Shown one piece after another: positions 9,338 through 20,663 of a stretch of 55,982 bases of DNA. Source of the DNA: Phycisphaera mikurensis (GTDB lineage: Bacteria; Planctomycetota; Phycisphaerae; WQYP01); NCBI GenBank assembly GCA_022730455.1, contig DZDI01000004.1:1-55982 (forward strand). The letters run 5' to 3'. A program made the position numbers and the translations under genes. Numbering within the stretch: the first letter of the stretch is position 1; the number at the start of each line of letters is the position of its first letter. Under the pieces are notes generated by a model. The model saw only the letters and a program-made list of their open reading frames with translations. It was not told where the DNA came from and searched no databases.

Positions 9338-10906
9338 ATGAATAACGCGAAGCCGACAGTGGAAGAGACCCTCCCCATTCTGGATTTTGGATCACAGTAT
9401 GTTCAGCTTATCGCCCGGCGTGTGCGCGAGGCGGGCGTACGGGCACTTCTGGTAGACCCCGCTACCCACGCCGAAGAACTTAAAAAACTCAATCCCGTGG
9501 GGATTATTCTTTCCGGTGGCCCATCGAGCGTTTATCAGGCCGATGCCCCCCGCTGCGATGAAAACATATTCAATTTGGGTGTGCCCATTTTAGGCATTTG
9601 TTATGGCATGCAGATCGCCGCTGAGTTGCTGGGGGGCAAAGTAAAAAAGGGAAATGCAGGCGAATATGGCGCGGCGCGGCTTACGGTAGCGGCCACACCT
9701 GAAGCTGACGATTTATTTACCGGTGTGCCACCATCCACCAACGTCTGGATGAGCCACGGAGACCAGGTCAATGCACTAGGTAATGAGTTTATTTCACTGG
9801 CTGCCACGCAAACTTGTTCATTGGCGGCCATTCGACACCGCAGCCGCCCTTTTTTTGGTGTGCAATTTCATCCGGAAGTTACCCATACACCCCATGGGGG
9901 CAAGGTATTGGAAAATTTTCTCTACCGCATCTGTAAAGCTACGGGGACGTGGCGGATGAACAACTTTATGGAAACAAGCATTGAGGCCATACGTCGTCAA
10001 GTTGGCACTGGAAGAGTGATTTGCGGCCTGTCCGGCGGCGTGGATTCTGCCGTGGCTGCGGCATTGATTCATCGTGCCATCGGGCACCAACTGACATGCA
10101 TTTTTGTCGACAATGGACTGCTGCGCAAAAACGAACGGCAAAGCGTCGAATCTACTTTCCGGGATCATTTTCACATTGACCTGCGCGTGGTCGATGCCGA
10201 GGACGAATTCCTGTCTGCTCTCAAGGGCGTGACCGAACCTCAGGAAAAGCGGAAACTTATCGGCAAGGCTTTTGTGGATGTTTTCAAACGCGAGGCCCAA
10301 ACCATCCACGACGCACGCTTTTTAGCCCAAGGTACCCTGTATCCGGATGTTATTGAAAGCGGCCAGGGGTACTGGCGTACGGCGGCCAATATTAAATTGC
10401 ACCACAATGTCGGTGGACTGCCGGCCGAGCTCGGCTTTGAACTCGTTGAACCGCTGCGCGAACTCTTCAAGGATGAAGTGCGGCGGCTTGGTGAGGTGCT
10501 TGGTTTGCCCGAACCGATGGTGTGGCGCCATCCATTTCCCGGGCCGGGATTAGCCGTGCGGTGCATTGGCGAAATCACCAGAGAACGGCTTGACCTGCTC
10601 CGCGACGCAGACGAAATTTTTCTGGAAGAAGTGGTCGCGGCAGGCCTGTATCGATCCACCGCGCAGACATTTGCGGTGCTGTTGCCGGTACAGAGTGTGG
10701 CGGTTATGGGAGATGACCGCAGTTATAATCCGGTGATTGCATTGCGAAGCGTTGATTCCAGCGATTTTATGACCGCCGATTGGAGCCGCCTGCCCTATGA
10801 TCTTCTGGCGCGGGTGTCTAGCCGGATTGTAAATGAGTTGCGAACGGTCAGCCGCGTGGTTTACGACGTGACCAGCAAGCCGCCCGGCACCATTGAATGG
10901 GAATAA
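9338..10906 (+). CDS. guaA: GMP synthase (glutamine-hydrolyzing)
   Basis: GATase motif [11 protein letters not shown]-loop [14 protein letters not shown]-terminal [10 protein letters not shown]. Confidence 0.98.
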   Translation: MNNAKPTVEETLPILDFGSQYVQLIARRVREAGVRALLVDPATHAEELKKLNPVGIILSGGPSSVYQADAPRCDENIFNLGVPILGICYGMQIAAELLGGKVKKGNAGEYGAARLTVAATPEADDLFTGVPPSTNVWMSHGDQVNALGNEFISLAATQTCSLAAIRHRSRPFFGVQFHPEVTHTPHGGKVLENFLYRICKATGTWRMNNFMETSIEAIRRQVGTGRVICGLSGGVDSAVAAALIHRAIGHQLTCIFVDNGLLRKNERQSVESTFRDHFHIDLRVVDAEDEFLSALKGVTEPQEKRKLIGKAFVDVFKREAQTIHDARFLAQGTLYPDVIESGQGYWRTAANIKLHHNVGGLPAELGFELVEPLRELFKDEVRRLGEVLGLPEPMVWRHPFPGPGLAVRCIGEITRERLDLLRDADEIFLEEVVAAGLYRSTAQTFAVLLPVQSVAVMGDDRSYNPVIALRSVDSSDFMTADWSRLPYDLLARVSSRIVNELRTVSRVVYDVTSKPPGTIEWE

Positions 10907-10909
10907 TAT

Positions 10910-11368
10910 TTGACCAGCGATTCGCCCATCCATCCTCATGACCGCCATTTACCAACTGCGGTAATTCGCAAGCGGCGGCGATTCCGGCGTATCGCCTACA
11001 TCATGCTTGCCGTGGCTCTGCTCACAGCCGCCCCCGGCTGGATTCTATACGGGGTGGCCATATGGAACGTCTTTACCCTGCGGCATTTTACTTTTCTGCA
11101 GGCTATTGCCGCCTACGGGTTATTAATTATTTCCAGTGTTGCGCTGGTGCTCGGTCTCCTGTACCTGCTGCTCGCTCAGGCCCGGCGTATGTCTCTAACC
11201 GTCGATGGCGGTGCGGATGGTGTCGACGGTCAGACCAACCCGCGCTGCGGCAACTGCGGTTGGCCTCACGACTACCCCGACCGCTTCTGCCGCCATTGCG
11301 GCAAGGCATTGGCAGGTGTTTCGAATGCAGACGGGGAAGCGACTCCGACGGGACCGCAGCGTCCATGA
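10910..11368 (+). CDS. Membrane protein with C-terminal zinc ribbon
   Basis: Two TM segments and CGNCGWPHDYPDRFCRHCGKAL. Confidence 0.65.
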   Translation: MTSDSPIHPHDRHLPTAVIRKRRRFRRIAYIMLAVALLTAAPGWILYGVAIWNVFTLRHFTFLQAIAAYGLLIISSVALVLGLLYLLLAQARRMSLTVDGGADGVDGQTNPRCGNCGWPHDYPDRFCRHCGKALAGVSNADGEATPTGPQRP

Positions 11369-11560
11369 AATGACAATGATGGAGATGTCGGCATCGGGTC
11401 CGCATTTGAAACCCACTGATTATCGAGATGGTCGTATGGCTTATACGCCCGATACATAAGAGAGGAAACACTTACGTCGCTATCTTCTGAATCCGCAGCA
11501 AACACCAGCCGTAAGGCTGGAACCCCTGAACAACAACTGCATCCGTTTCGTCTTGTTGGC

Positions 11561-12670
11561 ATGTCGTGGTCGCACTTCCTCAATGATGGAGGAGCTTTTT
11601 TCTTGCCAGGCATCCTGCCAGCCGTCATAAGGCACCTGCATCAGCCACTCTTTATGGTGGGCCCCATTGTGGCATCGATATATATTGGCCAGATACTCCA
11701 GCCACTGTTTGGAATTCTGGCCGATCATTTTGGCGGCAAACTCTTCGTGATATCGGGTTTAGTACTCTGCGTGGGAACCGCGTCGCTGATTGGTCTGTCT
11801 CCGAATGTCTGGATTCTCATTGGATTGGTGCTGCTTTCAGGACTTGGCAGTACAGCCTATCATCCCCAGGCTCTGGCGGCGGCGCGTTCAATCTCCGGGC
11901 GACGGCACGCACAGGGAATGGCGGTGTTCCTGGTAGGTGGGGAATTGGGGAGGGGATGCTGGCCTTTGCTGGCGAGCCTGATCGTGGTACATCTTGGACT
12001 GGCTCGCCTGTGGCTTATTGCCATTCCAACAGCGATGACGATTCCGTGGTTGCTGCGTATTGTTCCCACGCAGCCCGCCAGACCACTCAGCCGAGGCTCC
12101 ATATCCATTCGTGCTCATCTCAAGCCATTTCTGATCCTCGTTGGTTTTTCCGCGTTTCGTAATTTTGCGGTCTTCGGCGCAATCGCATTTATACCCATTA
12201 TGTGGCACCTGCGCGGCGGCAGCCTGATCCAGGGCGCCGGCATCCTAACCACACTGCTGGTCACCGGAATTATTGGTCAAATGGCGGGTGGCACGGCAGC
12301 CGATAAGTGGGGACGACGGCATGTGCTAATGGCATCAAGCGCAGCCATGCTGGTGCTTCTACCGGTATTACCGCATCTGGGCGGCGCGTGGCTTTATATT
12401 GTCGCCGGACTGCTCGGAATCGCCTGTTTCAGTACATACTCCAGCACACTGATCATCGGCCAGGACATCTTTCCGGAAAATCGAGCCATGGGATCGGGCA
12501 TTGCCCTGGGTTTTTCCAATGCCATTGGCGCCATAGGGCTTTTTCCACTTGGATATGTGGCGGCCACCATGGGAATCGATACCGTATTTAATTTCCTCAC
12601 CATCGCCTGCGTAGGCATGCTGCTTATGAGCCTTACCTTCACACGTAGAGCCCATCCGGCGATGCATTAA
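11561..12670 (+). CDS. MFS transporter, fosmidomycin-resistance (Fsr)-like
   Basis: SHFLNDGGAFFLPGILP start; multi-TM; GTAADKWGRRHVL MFS loop motif. Confidence 0.85.
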   Translation: MSWSHFLNDGGAFFLPGILPAVIRHLHQPLFMVGPIVASIYIGQILQPLFGILADHFGGKLFVISGLVLCVGTASLIGLSPNVWILIGLVLLSGLGSTAYHPQALAAARSISGRRHAQGMAVFLVGGELGRGCWPLLASLIVVHLGLARLWLIAIPTAMTIPWLLRIVPTQPARPLSRGSISIRAHLKPFLILVGFSAFRNFAVFGAIAFIPIMWHLRGGSLIQGAGILTTLLVTGIIGQMAGGTAADKWGRRHVLMASSAAMLVLLPVLPHLGGAWLYIVAGLLGIACFSTYSSTLIIGQDIFPENRAMGSGIALGFSNAIGAIGLFPLGYVAATMGIDTVFNFLTIACVGMLLMSLTFTRRAHPAMH

Positions 12671-12922
12671 ATTTTACATATATTATCAACTCTATTTCAA
12701 TGACTGTGATTGCCGGAGCGTGATTTTTCAGCGCCAGTCGCTAACTTACTCCAAACATCGTATGTCCAATCGGTTTATAAATCGTTACGAAACCGTTAGG
12801 GACAAGAATAAAGCCCACTGCTATCACAGACTGCACCATTACCTAGCGCAGTTCTAACAATTGGAAACATAATCCCGTCTGACGCAAAGAGATATTCGTC
12901 AGGCGAACCTGTCGAAGTCTAA

Positions 12923-14467
12923 ATGGATAGCTTTTTAGGAGAACAAGCTATGATCCCAGAGAACCGCAAGTTTCCACATCGTGCTGCCATATTTACAGCG
13001 GCGATGTCCATGAGCGTGTCGGCAGCATGTTTTGCCGCCGCTCCAATCCCGCAGGCTGCCACCCGGCCAACGGCCGCTCAGCTTGAGACCGAAATTCAGG
13101 CTTTACAGAATCAAGTAAAGGCCTTGCAAAGCGGTCAGAATCATGTACGGCAATCGGAGGAATCAGCCGCCCAGGTGCGACAAATCGTCAAACGGGTGCT
13201 TTCCGACGCCAAAACACGGTCCCATTCCATGGGCAACGCCTTGGAAGCGGGATACAACAACGGCTTTTTTATCCAGAGTGCAAATAAAGAATTCAATCTG
13301 ACGATCAATGGTTACCTGCAATACCGCTACACTTGGTCGCAGGCTCAGGCTGGCAACAATGTTACGGCCACCGGCAGTCCGATTCCGTCATCTGACACCG
13401 GTAATTCCAATGGTTTCGACGCCCGCCGGGCCCGGTTAATTCTTTCCGGCTATGCTTTCAAGAATATTATTTATTCAATCTCGGGTGATTTCGCCAGCGG
13501 CAGCGGGCTGGGCAACAGTTTTCAAATCCTGGATACCTGGATTGGTTACGAATTCAATCCGGGACTGATGATTCGCACCGGGTCCATGCTGGTGCCATTT
13601 ACACACGTTGAATATTACAGCTCCGGCACGGAATTTCCGGAATTTGCCGCCTGTGAAGCGCCATTTGATCCGGTCCGCTCATTGGCCCTGGACGTTTCAG
13701 GCAACCTGGACCAGAACAAGCTCTTTTATGACGCCCAGATCAACAACGGATCCAAAGCCAATAACCTCGACGGCAGCAGCAACGTGAGCGCTTCGACCAA
13801 CCTTGATAACCGCCTGGGTTTTTATGCACGCGTGCAGTATGCGGGCGCCGGTACGAATGCCGATTTCACCGATTCACCCGATGTGTCATGGCACAAGCAT
13901 CTGGTATGGGCGATCGGTGCCGCCATGGGCTATGAAACCCAGAATTCATCGTCTGGTGTATACCCAGCCCCTCAGAGTTCCCTCGCGCTTGCTGGCTTGG
14001 CCACACCCAACAACGGGTATCTCGGCGGAGTTGTAGCCAGCGGATCGCTGTATCGTGCCACCGTGGACGCCCATATGAAGTATCGTGGCTTAGCGTTAAA
14101 TGGGGCCGTCTTTTATCAGAATTATAATGCGGCCACACCCGGTGCAGGTGGCAGCACCGCTTTGCTGTACAAAACCTATGGCACCGGCAGCGTTTGGCAG
14201 TTGGGCGCCTACGGCGAAGCTGGCTATTTCATCGTACCGCACAAATGGGAATTGGCCGCCCGCATTGGCGATCTGACGACTGACGGTCAAGGCAAACAGT
14301 CGATGGAATACACGGCTGGCGTAAACTACTACATCTTCGGTGAAAATGCCAAGATACAAGCTGCCTTTACCTACTTGCCCAATGCGGCGTACACCAGCCC
14401 GAATATTGGCTCAAACGCCAACACCCAGGACTTTATTTCGCAGGTGCAGTTGCAGGTGAAGTTCTAG
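12923..14467 (+). CDS. Phosphate-selective porin O/P-like outer membrane protein
   Basis: Signal peptide, coiled-coil N-terminus, FDARRARLILSGYAFKNIIYSISGDF, beta-barrel pattern, terminal aromatic residue (VQLQVKF). Confidence 0.85.
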   Translation: MDSFLGEQAMIPENRKFPHRAAIFTAAMSMSVSAACFAAAPIPQAATRPTAAQLETEIQALQNQVKALQSGQNHVRQSEESAAQVRQIVKRVLSDAKTRSHSMGNALEAGYNNGFFIQSANKEFNLTINGYLQYRYTWSQAQAGNNVTATGSPIPSSDTGNSNGFDARRARLILSGYAFKNIIYSISGDFASGSGLGNSFQILDTWIGYEFNPGLMIRTGSMLVPFTHVEYYSSGTEFPEFAACEAPFDPVRSLALDVSGNLDQNKLFYDAQINNGSKANNLDGSSNVSASTNLDNRLGFYARVQYAGAGTNADFTDSPDVSWHKHLVWAIGAAMGYETQNSSSGVYPAPQSSLALAGLATPNNGYLGGVVASGSLYRATVDAHMKYRGLALNGAVFYQNYNAATPGAGGSTALLYKTYGTGSVWQLGAYGEAGYFIVPHKWELAARIGDLTTDGQGKQSMEYTAGVNYYIFGENAKIQAAFTYLPNAAYTSPNIGSNANTQDFISQVQLQVKF

Positions 14468-14518
14468 GTAGACATGCCTCCGGCTGGCATCGCCGCAAAC
14501 AAGCTGAAAACTCTCCCC

Positions 14519-14551
14519 GGGCGGGCCAAAATGGCCCGCCCTCTTTTATTT
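14519..14551 (+). terminator. Intrinsic terminator of the porin gene
   Basis: GGGCGGGCC-AAAAT-GGCCCGCCC followed by TCTTTTATTTT. Confidence 0.85.
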
Positions 14552-14605
14552 TGTACGTCATAACACCGGCCGCTCATTATCGGTGTCATCAATTTCCGGA
14601 ACCAA

Positions 14606-14639
14606 TGAAAAAAGCTGGTGATCGATAGCGATCACCAGC
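14606..14639 (-). terminator. Intrinsic terminator on the minus strand
   Basis: Perfect 11-bp stem GCTGGTGATCG / CGATCACCAGC, followed on the minus strand by TTTTTTCATT. Confidence 0.75.
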
Positions 14640-14770
14640 CTTCGTGGGGGAGAAGGAAGGAACTTACGTCTCGCAAGGCCGTGGGAAACCTCGCAAGACA
14701 CCCTCTACTACGCCGCGCGGGAAAGGAAGGTTCATACAACTTCTAAAATTATCGGTCTGTAACCATGAAG
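14640..14770 (-). ncRNA. Candidate small RNA ending at the 14606-14639 terminator
   Basis: No supported ORF; internal stem GUCUUGCGAGG-(10 nt)-CCUUGCGAGAC, fully paired with GU wobbles; ends in an intrinsic terminator; 5' end unknown. Confidence 0.4.
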
Positions 14771-15094
14771 GCCCAGCATCCATGCTTTTGACACGCCCGG
14801 ACCAGCCGTGAATGTCAGATAACAAAGGCTTGCCAGACTAAACTGGCCCTTTAGGAGTCTGTCCCAGCTTCCAAATTCAGCTTATCAGACGGTACCGGAG
14901 TAAAATCCGCCCAATTTTTTCTGAATGAACTCCCACTGCATTCCGATAGATAAGGCGGGAGATGGAGAAACAATTTGGGTTACTCATCGCAGCGACGCCT
15001 ATCTGCTCGCCGATGACCCTTGGTGAAAAAAATCAGATTACCCTCCGAGACGGACAGCCCATTTGTTTCAAGCCCGATCTGGGAGGTTTTTTGA

Positions 15095-15862
15095 ATGAGA
15101 AAGGCGCCTATGCGTTCCAAAATCCAGAAATTGAATCGTGGCTTCACCCTGATTGAACTTCTCGTGGTCATTGCAATCGTGGCTATAATGGTATCGCTGC
15201 TGCTGCCCGCTCTGGCCGCCAGCCGCAATCTGGCCCAGCGCGCCAGTTGTGCCGCCCAGTTGCATTCTCTGGGCCAAGCCTTCGCCATCTATGCGGATAC
15301 GTATAACAACCAATACCCGGTCAATTCAGAATATGGACTTCCGTTTGAGTATATGGTCAACGGCTACAACAATGTCACTCAAAATTGGAACCCGGCAGGA
15401 TTCAGTCTGTTATACACCTCTGGGACGCTGACGGTTCCACAGATGTTCTACTGCCCGCAATCCGGCTACTACGGCCCAGCCAGTGCGGTCAACGGAACGT
15501 ATCTGCCAACTTTGGTAGACAAAGGGTATACCATCGATTGGATGAATATTGCCTATAGCTATTGCTACTACTACACGCCCAAGACGCAGAATAACTTGTG
15601 GGGTCGAGACACCGACACGCCGCAAATTCAATTCAGCAGCGGCCCAGATGCTTCAAACAACACTATATTGGCGGGTGATACGACCTTGGCTGTCTTCAAC
15701 TCTTTTGACTGGCCCAGCAGCCCCGCTTCTAACCATATGGATATCGGTAAGACTCCTGCGGGTGGTAACGAGCTTTACAACGATGGCTCGGTACGCTGGC
15801 ATAACTTCAGCCAAATGCATGTTGGTTATAGCTGGCTCGGCATATTGAATTTTTATCAATGA
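15095..15862 (+). CDS. Prepilin-type N-terminal cleavage/methylation domain protein (planctomycete type II pseudopilin-like)
   Basis: [26 protein letters not shown] motif; C-terminal [14 protein letters not shown]. Confidence 0.9.
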   Translation: MRKAPMRSKIQKLNRGFTLIELLVVIAIVAIMVSLLLPALAASRNLAQRASCAAQLHSLGQAFAIYADTYNNQYPVNSEYGLPFEYMVNGYNNVTQNWNPAGFSLLYTSGTLTVPQMFYCPQSGYYGPASAVNGTYLPTLVDKGYTIDWMNIAYSYCYYYTPKTQNNLWGRDTDTPQIQFSSGPDASNNTILAGDTTLAVFNSFDWPSSPASNHMDIGKTPAGGNELYNDGSVRWHNFSQMHVGYSWLGILNFYQ

Positions 15863-15892
15863 TGACGCTAATCTTTTAACAGTGGCAGGCAT

Positions 15893-15933
15893 GGACACCG
15901 GTCGCCAATTCAGCGCGGCCGGTGCTTTTTTCA
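15893..15933 (+). terminator. Probable intrinsic terminator
   Basis: CACCGGTCGC ... GCGCGGCCGGTG followed by CTTTTTTC. Confidence 0.6.
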
Positions 15934-16002
15934 TCCGGGTAAAAACACCATGCACAGTCGATGTTCACCTGCGGGATGAACAACCATCAGCCGAAACCAT
16001 TC

Positions 16003-16860
16003 TCATGGCTGATATTCGTGACACGGTGCAGGATAAGTACGCCCCTTGACGGCGTCGCGGTATTGTGCGGCTGCAGTCGCGACATGCGACGGCACGTTAC
16101 CCATGACGGGTGCAAACCGTGGCGGTTTAGCATTAAATCCAAGCAGGTCGGTCACCACTACGACGTGCCCATGGCAGCTTATACCGGCACCGCAGCCGAT
16201 CACCGGGCAATCAACCTTTGCCACGACACGCGCTCCCAGTGTGGCTGGAACCGCCTCAAGCAAAATCAGCGAGGCCCCGGCCTTTCGGGCATCCTGGGCT
16301 AAAGCGATAATCTCGGCCGCCTCCGACTCGGCTCGACCGTGGACACGATACCCTTTGGGATGCGATACATGCTGTGGCAACAATCCCAGATGGGCGCACA
16401 CAGGGACGCCGGCCTCCGTCAGGGCTGAAATAATATTTAATTGCTCCGGTAAAATTTCACACTTCACCGCGCTGGCACCAGCATTGATTAAACGGCGTGC
16501 ATTAACAACGGCGGCGGACGGAGTATCATAACTGCCGTCGGGCATGTCCCCCATCACCATGGCGCGGACGGTGCCACGTCCGACGGCCGCTGTCACTTCG
16601 ACCATGAAATCCATTGGAACACCGCGGGTGGTAGGTAACCCCAGCAGTGTGGTGGCAACTGAATCACCAACCAGGAGGATATCGATGCCGACCTCGTCGA
16701 GCACCCGGGCGGTCAGATAGTCGTAGCAGGTGAGCATGGAGATCGGCTCATCTTGGCGTACCATTTCGCATAGTGATTCCACACTGATGCGCAGTGGGCG
16801 GCCCATTTTGCTTTCGTCCGATGGGCGTACCGAAGAAGATTCGTTTGCGTCAGACATCAT
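16003..16860 (-). CDS. panB: 3-methyl-2-oxobutanoate hydroxymethyltransferase
   Basis: [53 protein letters not shown]; start moved from 16983 to the ATG at 16860 to remove the overlap with uppS. Confidence 0.95.
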   Translation of the reverse strand: MMSDANESSSVRPSDESKMGRPLRISVESLCEMVRQDEPISMLTCYDYLTARVLDEVGIDILLVGDSVATTLLGLPTTRGVPMDFMVEVTAAVGRGTVRAMVMGDMPDGSYDTPSAAVVNARRLINAGASAVKCEILPEQLNIISALTEAGVPVCAHLGLLPQHVSHPKGYRVHGRAESEAAEIIALAQDARKAGASLILLEAVPATLGARVVAKVDCPVIGCGAGISCHGHVVVVTDLLGFNAKPPRFAPVMGNVPSHVATAAAQYRDAVKGRTYPAPCHEYQP

Positions 16861-16885
16861 GATAGAGTCGCAGGCTCCAAGTGGA

Positions 16886-17674
16886 TTACACGGATTCCAG
16901 TCCGCCAAATCGGCGCTGCCGTTTTCCGTATGCCTCGATGGCCAAATCCAGATCCGCGGAGCGAAATTCCGGCCAGCAGACATCGGTCACGTAAAGTTCC
17001 GCATAGCTGATCTGCCAAAGAAGATAATTGCTGACGCGCATTTCGCCAGCCGTACGAATGAGCAAATCCGGGTCGGGCATGCCAGCGGTATATAAATGCG
17101 CCGCGATAGTTTCGGGGCCAATATCCTCCGGGTGCAATCGGCCCGCCTGCACTTCGCCTGCAATCTCACGCACCGCATCGGTGATTTCCGTACGCGCCCC
17201 ATAATTAACAGCCAGACATAGCGTCATACCCGTATTGTGATCCAGTAACGCCGTAGTTTGGTCAATCTCACGCAGCACTGCGTCCGGCAGGCCGTTCCGC
17301 CGTCCGATTTGACGGAAGCGAATGTTATTTTTATTCATTAATTCCCGCTCACTCACCAGGTATTGGGCGTACAGATGCATTAGTTCATTGACTTCCGTCG
17401 TCGGGCGGCTCCAATTTTCAATGGAGAAACTGTATAGCGTGAGCTGTTTGAGGTGCAGTCGGGCACAATGCTCAATAATTTCACGGGCCGTTTTGGCACC
17501 GGCCCGGTGCCCGAAGGTGCGCTGCTTTCCCTGGCGTTTCGCCCATCGTCCATTGCCGTCCATAATGATGGCGATGTGCTTGGGTGAGACGTTTTCCACC
17601 ACTGATGCCGTCGTGCTGGGTTGCAAACTGGCGGCAGACGGCGGAATCGTTATGGGCGGGTCCGGACTCATCAT
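16886..17674 (-). CDS. uppS: Isoprenyl transferase (undecaprenyl diphosphate synthase family)
   Basis: [54 protein letters not shown]. Confidence 0.95.
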   Translation of the reverse strand: MMSPDPPITIPPSAASLQPSTTASVVENVSPKHIAIIMDGNGRWAKRQGKQRTFGHRAGAKTAREIIEHCARLHLKQLTLYSFSIENWSRPTTEVNELMHLYAQYLVSERELMNKNNIRFRQIGRRNGLPDAVLREIDQTTALLDHNTGMTLCLAVNYGARTEITDAVREIAGEVQAGRLHPEDIGPETIAAHLYTAGMPDPDLLIRTAGEMRVSNYLLWQISYAELYVTDVCWPEFRSADLDLAIEAYGKRQRRFGGLESV

Positions 17675-17711
17675 CTCCTGATTATACGGCTTTTGCGCCG
17701 TACCGGCACAG

Positions 17712-19010
17712 TTACCCCAACATCAAGGTTTGATCGCGACCGGGACCAACGCTCACCATTTGTACCGGTACACCCACATGTTCTTCAATAAAGCCGATAT
17801 ATGCCCTGGCCTCTTTCGGTAACGCGTCGGCACTGTGAACCAGATTCAATTCATCATGCCAGCCCGGCAAGGTGTGATAAATCGGTTGAACATGTGAGAG
17901 TTCAATGGCATCAGCCGGGAATTCATCGGTATTGCCATCGGGTGTGGCGTACTGAACACAAACGTTTATCTCATCAAACGAAGACAGAACGTCCAGCAAC
18001 ATGATGCACAAGCCCGTAGCACCGGTGACTGAGGCCGCATAGCGGACCGCAACCAAATCAAGCCATCCGCACCGACGTGGCCGCCCGGTTGTTGTACCAA
18101 ATTCCCGGCCGCGTTGGCGAATTTTTTCGCCATTGATGTTTACCTGTTCGGTCGGGAATGGTCCCCCCCCCACGCGTGAACTGTACGCCTTCACCACTCC
18201 CAATACCCGGCCAATTGCCTGGGGAGGCACGCCGGTGCCCACACACACACCCGTGCCGCAATTGCTGCTGGTGACAAATGGAAAAGTGCCGTGATCTAAA
18301 TCGAGTAATGTTGCATTAGCCCCTTCAAAGAGAACCCTTTTTGCACTGGCCATGGCCTGATGCAACAAGGTTGTCGTGTTGCATACCAGAGGTTTGAGTC
18401 GCTGGCCAAGCGGAACGTACTCTTCAAAGATCGGTCGCCAATCCATTGGTGCACTTCCAAAAAGGGCTTGAAAGATGGAATTTTTTTCTGGCACGATGTG
18501 CGCTAGGCGACTGCGCAGACGCTCGGGATCAATGAGGTCCGCCATCCGAACGGCAAAATGCCGCGAGGCTTTATCCGCATAGCATGGTCCAATGCCGCGG
18601 GCGGTGGTACCAATTTTTTTATCACCGAGCTTTTCTTCCGCAAGTCTATCCTGCAGACTGTGATAGGGCATTACCACATGGGCCTGAGATGAAATTTTTA
18701 AGTTGTTTTCAAACGTGATACCTCGCTGCTGGAGGCTATCGATTTCGCAGATCAATTGTACGGGATCGATCACAACACCGTTGGCCAGAACTGATATGCA
18801 TTGCGGGCGGAGAATCGCACTGGGAATAAGATGAAACGCATATTTTTGATCCCCAACCTGCACACTGTGACCGGCATTGCTGCCACCATTCCAGCGGACG
18901 GCCAGATCGAAATGTTCGCTGAGAATATCGACGATCTTACCTTTACCCTCATCTCCCCACTGCAAGCCGACCACCGAGGTATGCTGATCACAAAGTTTTG
19001 TTATATCCAT
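17712..19010 (-). CDS. purA: Adenylosuccinate synthetase
   Basis: VVGLQWGDEGKGKIVDIL, NGGSNAGH, ARGIGPCYADKASR, SRVGGGPFPTE. Confidence 0.97.
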   Translation of the reverse strand: MDITKLCDQHTSVVGLQWGDEGKGKIVDILSEHFDLAVRWNGGSNAGHSVQVGDQKYAFHLIPSAILRPQCISVLANGVVIDPVQLICEIDSLQQRGITFENNLKISSQAHVVMPYHSLQDRLAEEKLGDKKIGTTARGIGPCYADKASRHFAVRMADLIDPERLRSRLAHIVPEKNSIFQALFGSAPMDWRPIFEEYVPLGQRLKPLVCNTTTLLHQAMASAKRVLFEGANATLLDLDHGTFPFVTSSNCGTGVCVGTGVPPQAIGRVLGVVKAYSSRVGGGPFPTEQVNINGEKIRQRGREFGTTTGRPRRCGWLDLVAVRYAASVTGATGLCIMLLDVLSSFDEINVCVQYATPDGNTDEFPADAIELSHVQPIYHTLPGWHDELNLVHSADALPKEARAYIGFIEEHVGVPVQMVSVGPGRDQTLMLG

Positions 19011-19254
19011 GCGTGCTGCATTCCTGCCTTACCAGACCTAATACCCGCGCTTGGGCAAGCCATTGAACATAACCTTGGTCTGGTAACAATTCAATGCGGT
19101 TCGAAAGCGGCAAAGACATAGCGTGCACGAGCGGTTGCCAACCACCCGCAGATCAGCGGCGGCTACCGGCTCCGACGAGCCGCCCCGCACATACCGATAC
19201 ACATAACGGACCGATATCAATCGCGTTTTGCTTGATTCGTATGCGCGATTCTCG

Positions 19255-19854
19255 TCAGATATTAAAGTTGACCAATTGCTCCATAGGATGCAACCCATCG
19301 TTGGCAGGTTCGCCGTGTCCTATCCCGCCGCTGGCGCCGATGTCAACGTCAGGAATATTTCCGGCTCTGGAGGCAAGCATGCGATCTGCCACGGTGCGGA
19401 CTTCGATTTCCATCGGGCAATTTTCATTGCCGTAGTCAAGACACTGTTCAAAATATTTCCTCAGGAAAGCCTGTACGCCCCCACTGCGTTCAATCTGCAG
19501 CGCGTGCGCCAATTTATGCAAAATAATTTTCGCCTGGTCCGGCGCATGCGTTTTGATCAAAATCGTCCGGCCACAGATAAAAGACTCTGTTCTGGAGGTG
19601 AGGATACGCAACTGTTCGGCCAAGTGTTTGAGTTCCGCCGGCGGTTCGGGCAGTCTTTCGACTATCGCAACCCGAATTTTATCGGGCTGGGAGATGCCCA
19701 TGGCAATGGCGTCGGCTGTTTCATCCTGCGTCAATGGGCGGCTGAAATTCCATAAATCCTTCTCCACCGAAGTGACCCAATGCGATGCCAATGGTACGAT
19801 GGTGGGCAACATTTTGTGCAATACCGCCGGATTTATCATTTTTATATCCCTCAA
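19255..19854 (-). CDS. Hypothetical protein resembling a zincin-like family with altered motif (HKLAH for HELAH)
   Basis: IRVAIVERLP...KIILHKLAHALQIERSGGVQAFLRKYFEQCLDYGNENCPMEIEVR resembles HELAHxxQYERLGG...FLRxYLxECL proteins. Confidence 0.65.
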   Translation of the reverse strand: MRDIKMINPAVLHKMLPTIVPLASHWVTSVEKDLWNFSRPLTQDETADAIAMGISQPDKIRVAIVERLPEPPAELKHLAEQLRILTSRTESFICGRTILIKTHAPDQAKIILHKLAHALQIERSGGVQAFLRKYFEQCLDYGNENCPMEIEVRTVADRMLASRAGNIPDVDIGASGGIGHGEPANDGLHPMEQLVNFNI

Positions 19855-20038
19855 CTTTTAACCCGCCAGATTTGGATACGTATGGGATATCGGCACGTGA
19901 TAAGGCAGTTGATGACGCAATTCGAATCAAACGGGCTTATAGGAGCCTGTCTCGGTGAACTGGGACCGAATAGAAAAGGGCCATTAGAATCGCCTATAAT
20001 GGCGTGCGGAATAGCTCGGATGTTTTGGAGTATGGAAT

Positions 20039-20524
20039 ATGTCAACGACCGGCCAAAGTTTGGACAACGTCGAGCAAACGGGCATCATACTGGTGGACCA
20101 TGGCAGCCGATTGGCAGCCGCCAATGACATGCTCAGCGAGGTGGCGGAGAGATTTCGCCGCCGGTCGGGTTACAAAATTGTTGAGCCCGCACATATGGAG
20201 TTAGCTCAGCCGAGCATCCCGCAGGCATTTGAGGCGTGCGTTCGACAAGGTGCAAGGCGGGTCATCGTACACCCCTATTTTCTGTCGCCCGGTCGGCATA
20301 GCACTACAGACATCCCGCGGATGGTGTCAGAGGCGGCGGCAGCATACCCGGCGGTAGTCTGTAATGTTACCCAGCCGCTGGGTTTAGATGACGAAATTTC
20401 CCGTATTATTCTCAATCGCATCCACGGGTGCGAACGTAATGACTACACTTGTGATCTGTGTGCACCCCGAGGCGGCTGTTTGGTAAAACCCTTGGCAGCG
20501 GCCAATGTATCGACTGGTGCGTAG
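20039..20524 (+). CDS. CbiX/sirohydrochlorin chelatase-like protein
   Basis: GIILVDHGSRLAAANDML...ARRVIVHPYFLSPGRHSTTDIPRMV. Confidence 0.85.
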   Translation: MSTTGQSLDNVEQTGIILVDHGSRLAAANDMLSEVAERFRRRSGYKIVEPAHMELAQPSIPQAFEACVRQGARRVIVHPYFLSPGRHSTTDIPRMVSEAAAAYPAVVCNVTQPLGLDDEISRIILNRIHGCERNDYTCDLCAPRGGCLVKPLAAANVSTGA

Positions 20525-20663
20525 TCATCGGGCTATGAGCTTGAGCGACACGAGGTTAAGACATCCCCTTTAGATTTGCGCACCAATCACTGTTGACGCA
20601 CAGCAACTTCGATTTTGCGGTAATATAAGCGCCTGAAGGGTATTGTATAAGCGATGAACAGCG

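Noticed and set aside
2572-12810. TTAGGGACAAGAAT shared at 2572 and 12797
   Set aside because: 14-nt match with no flanking similarity; within chance expectation.
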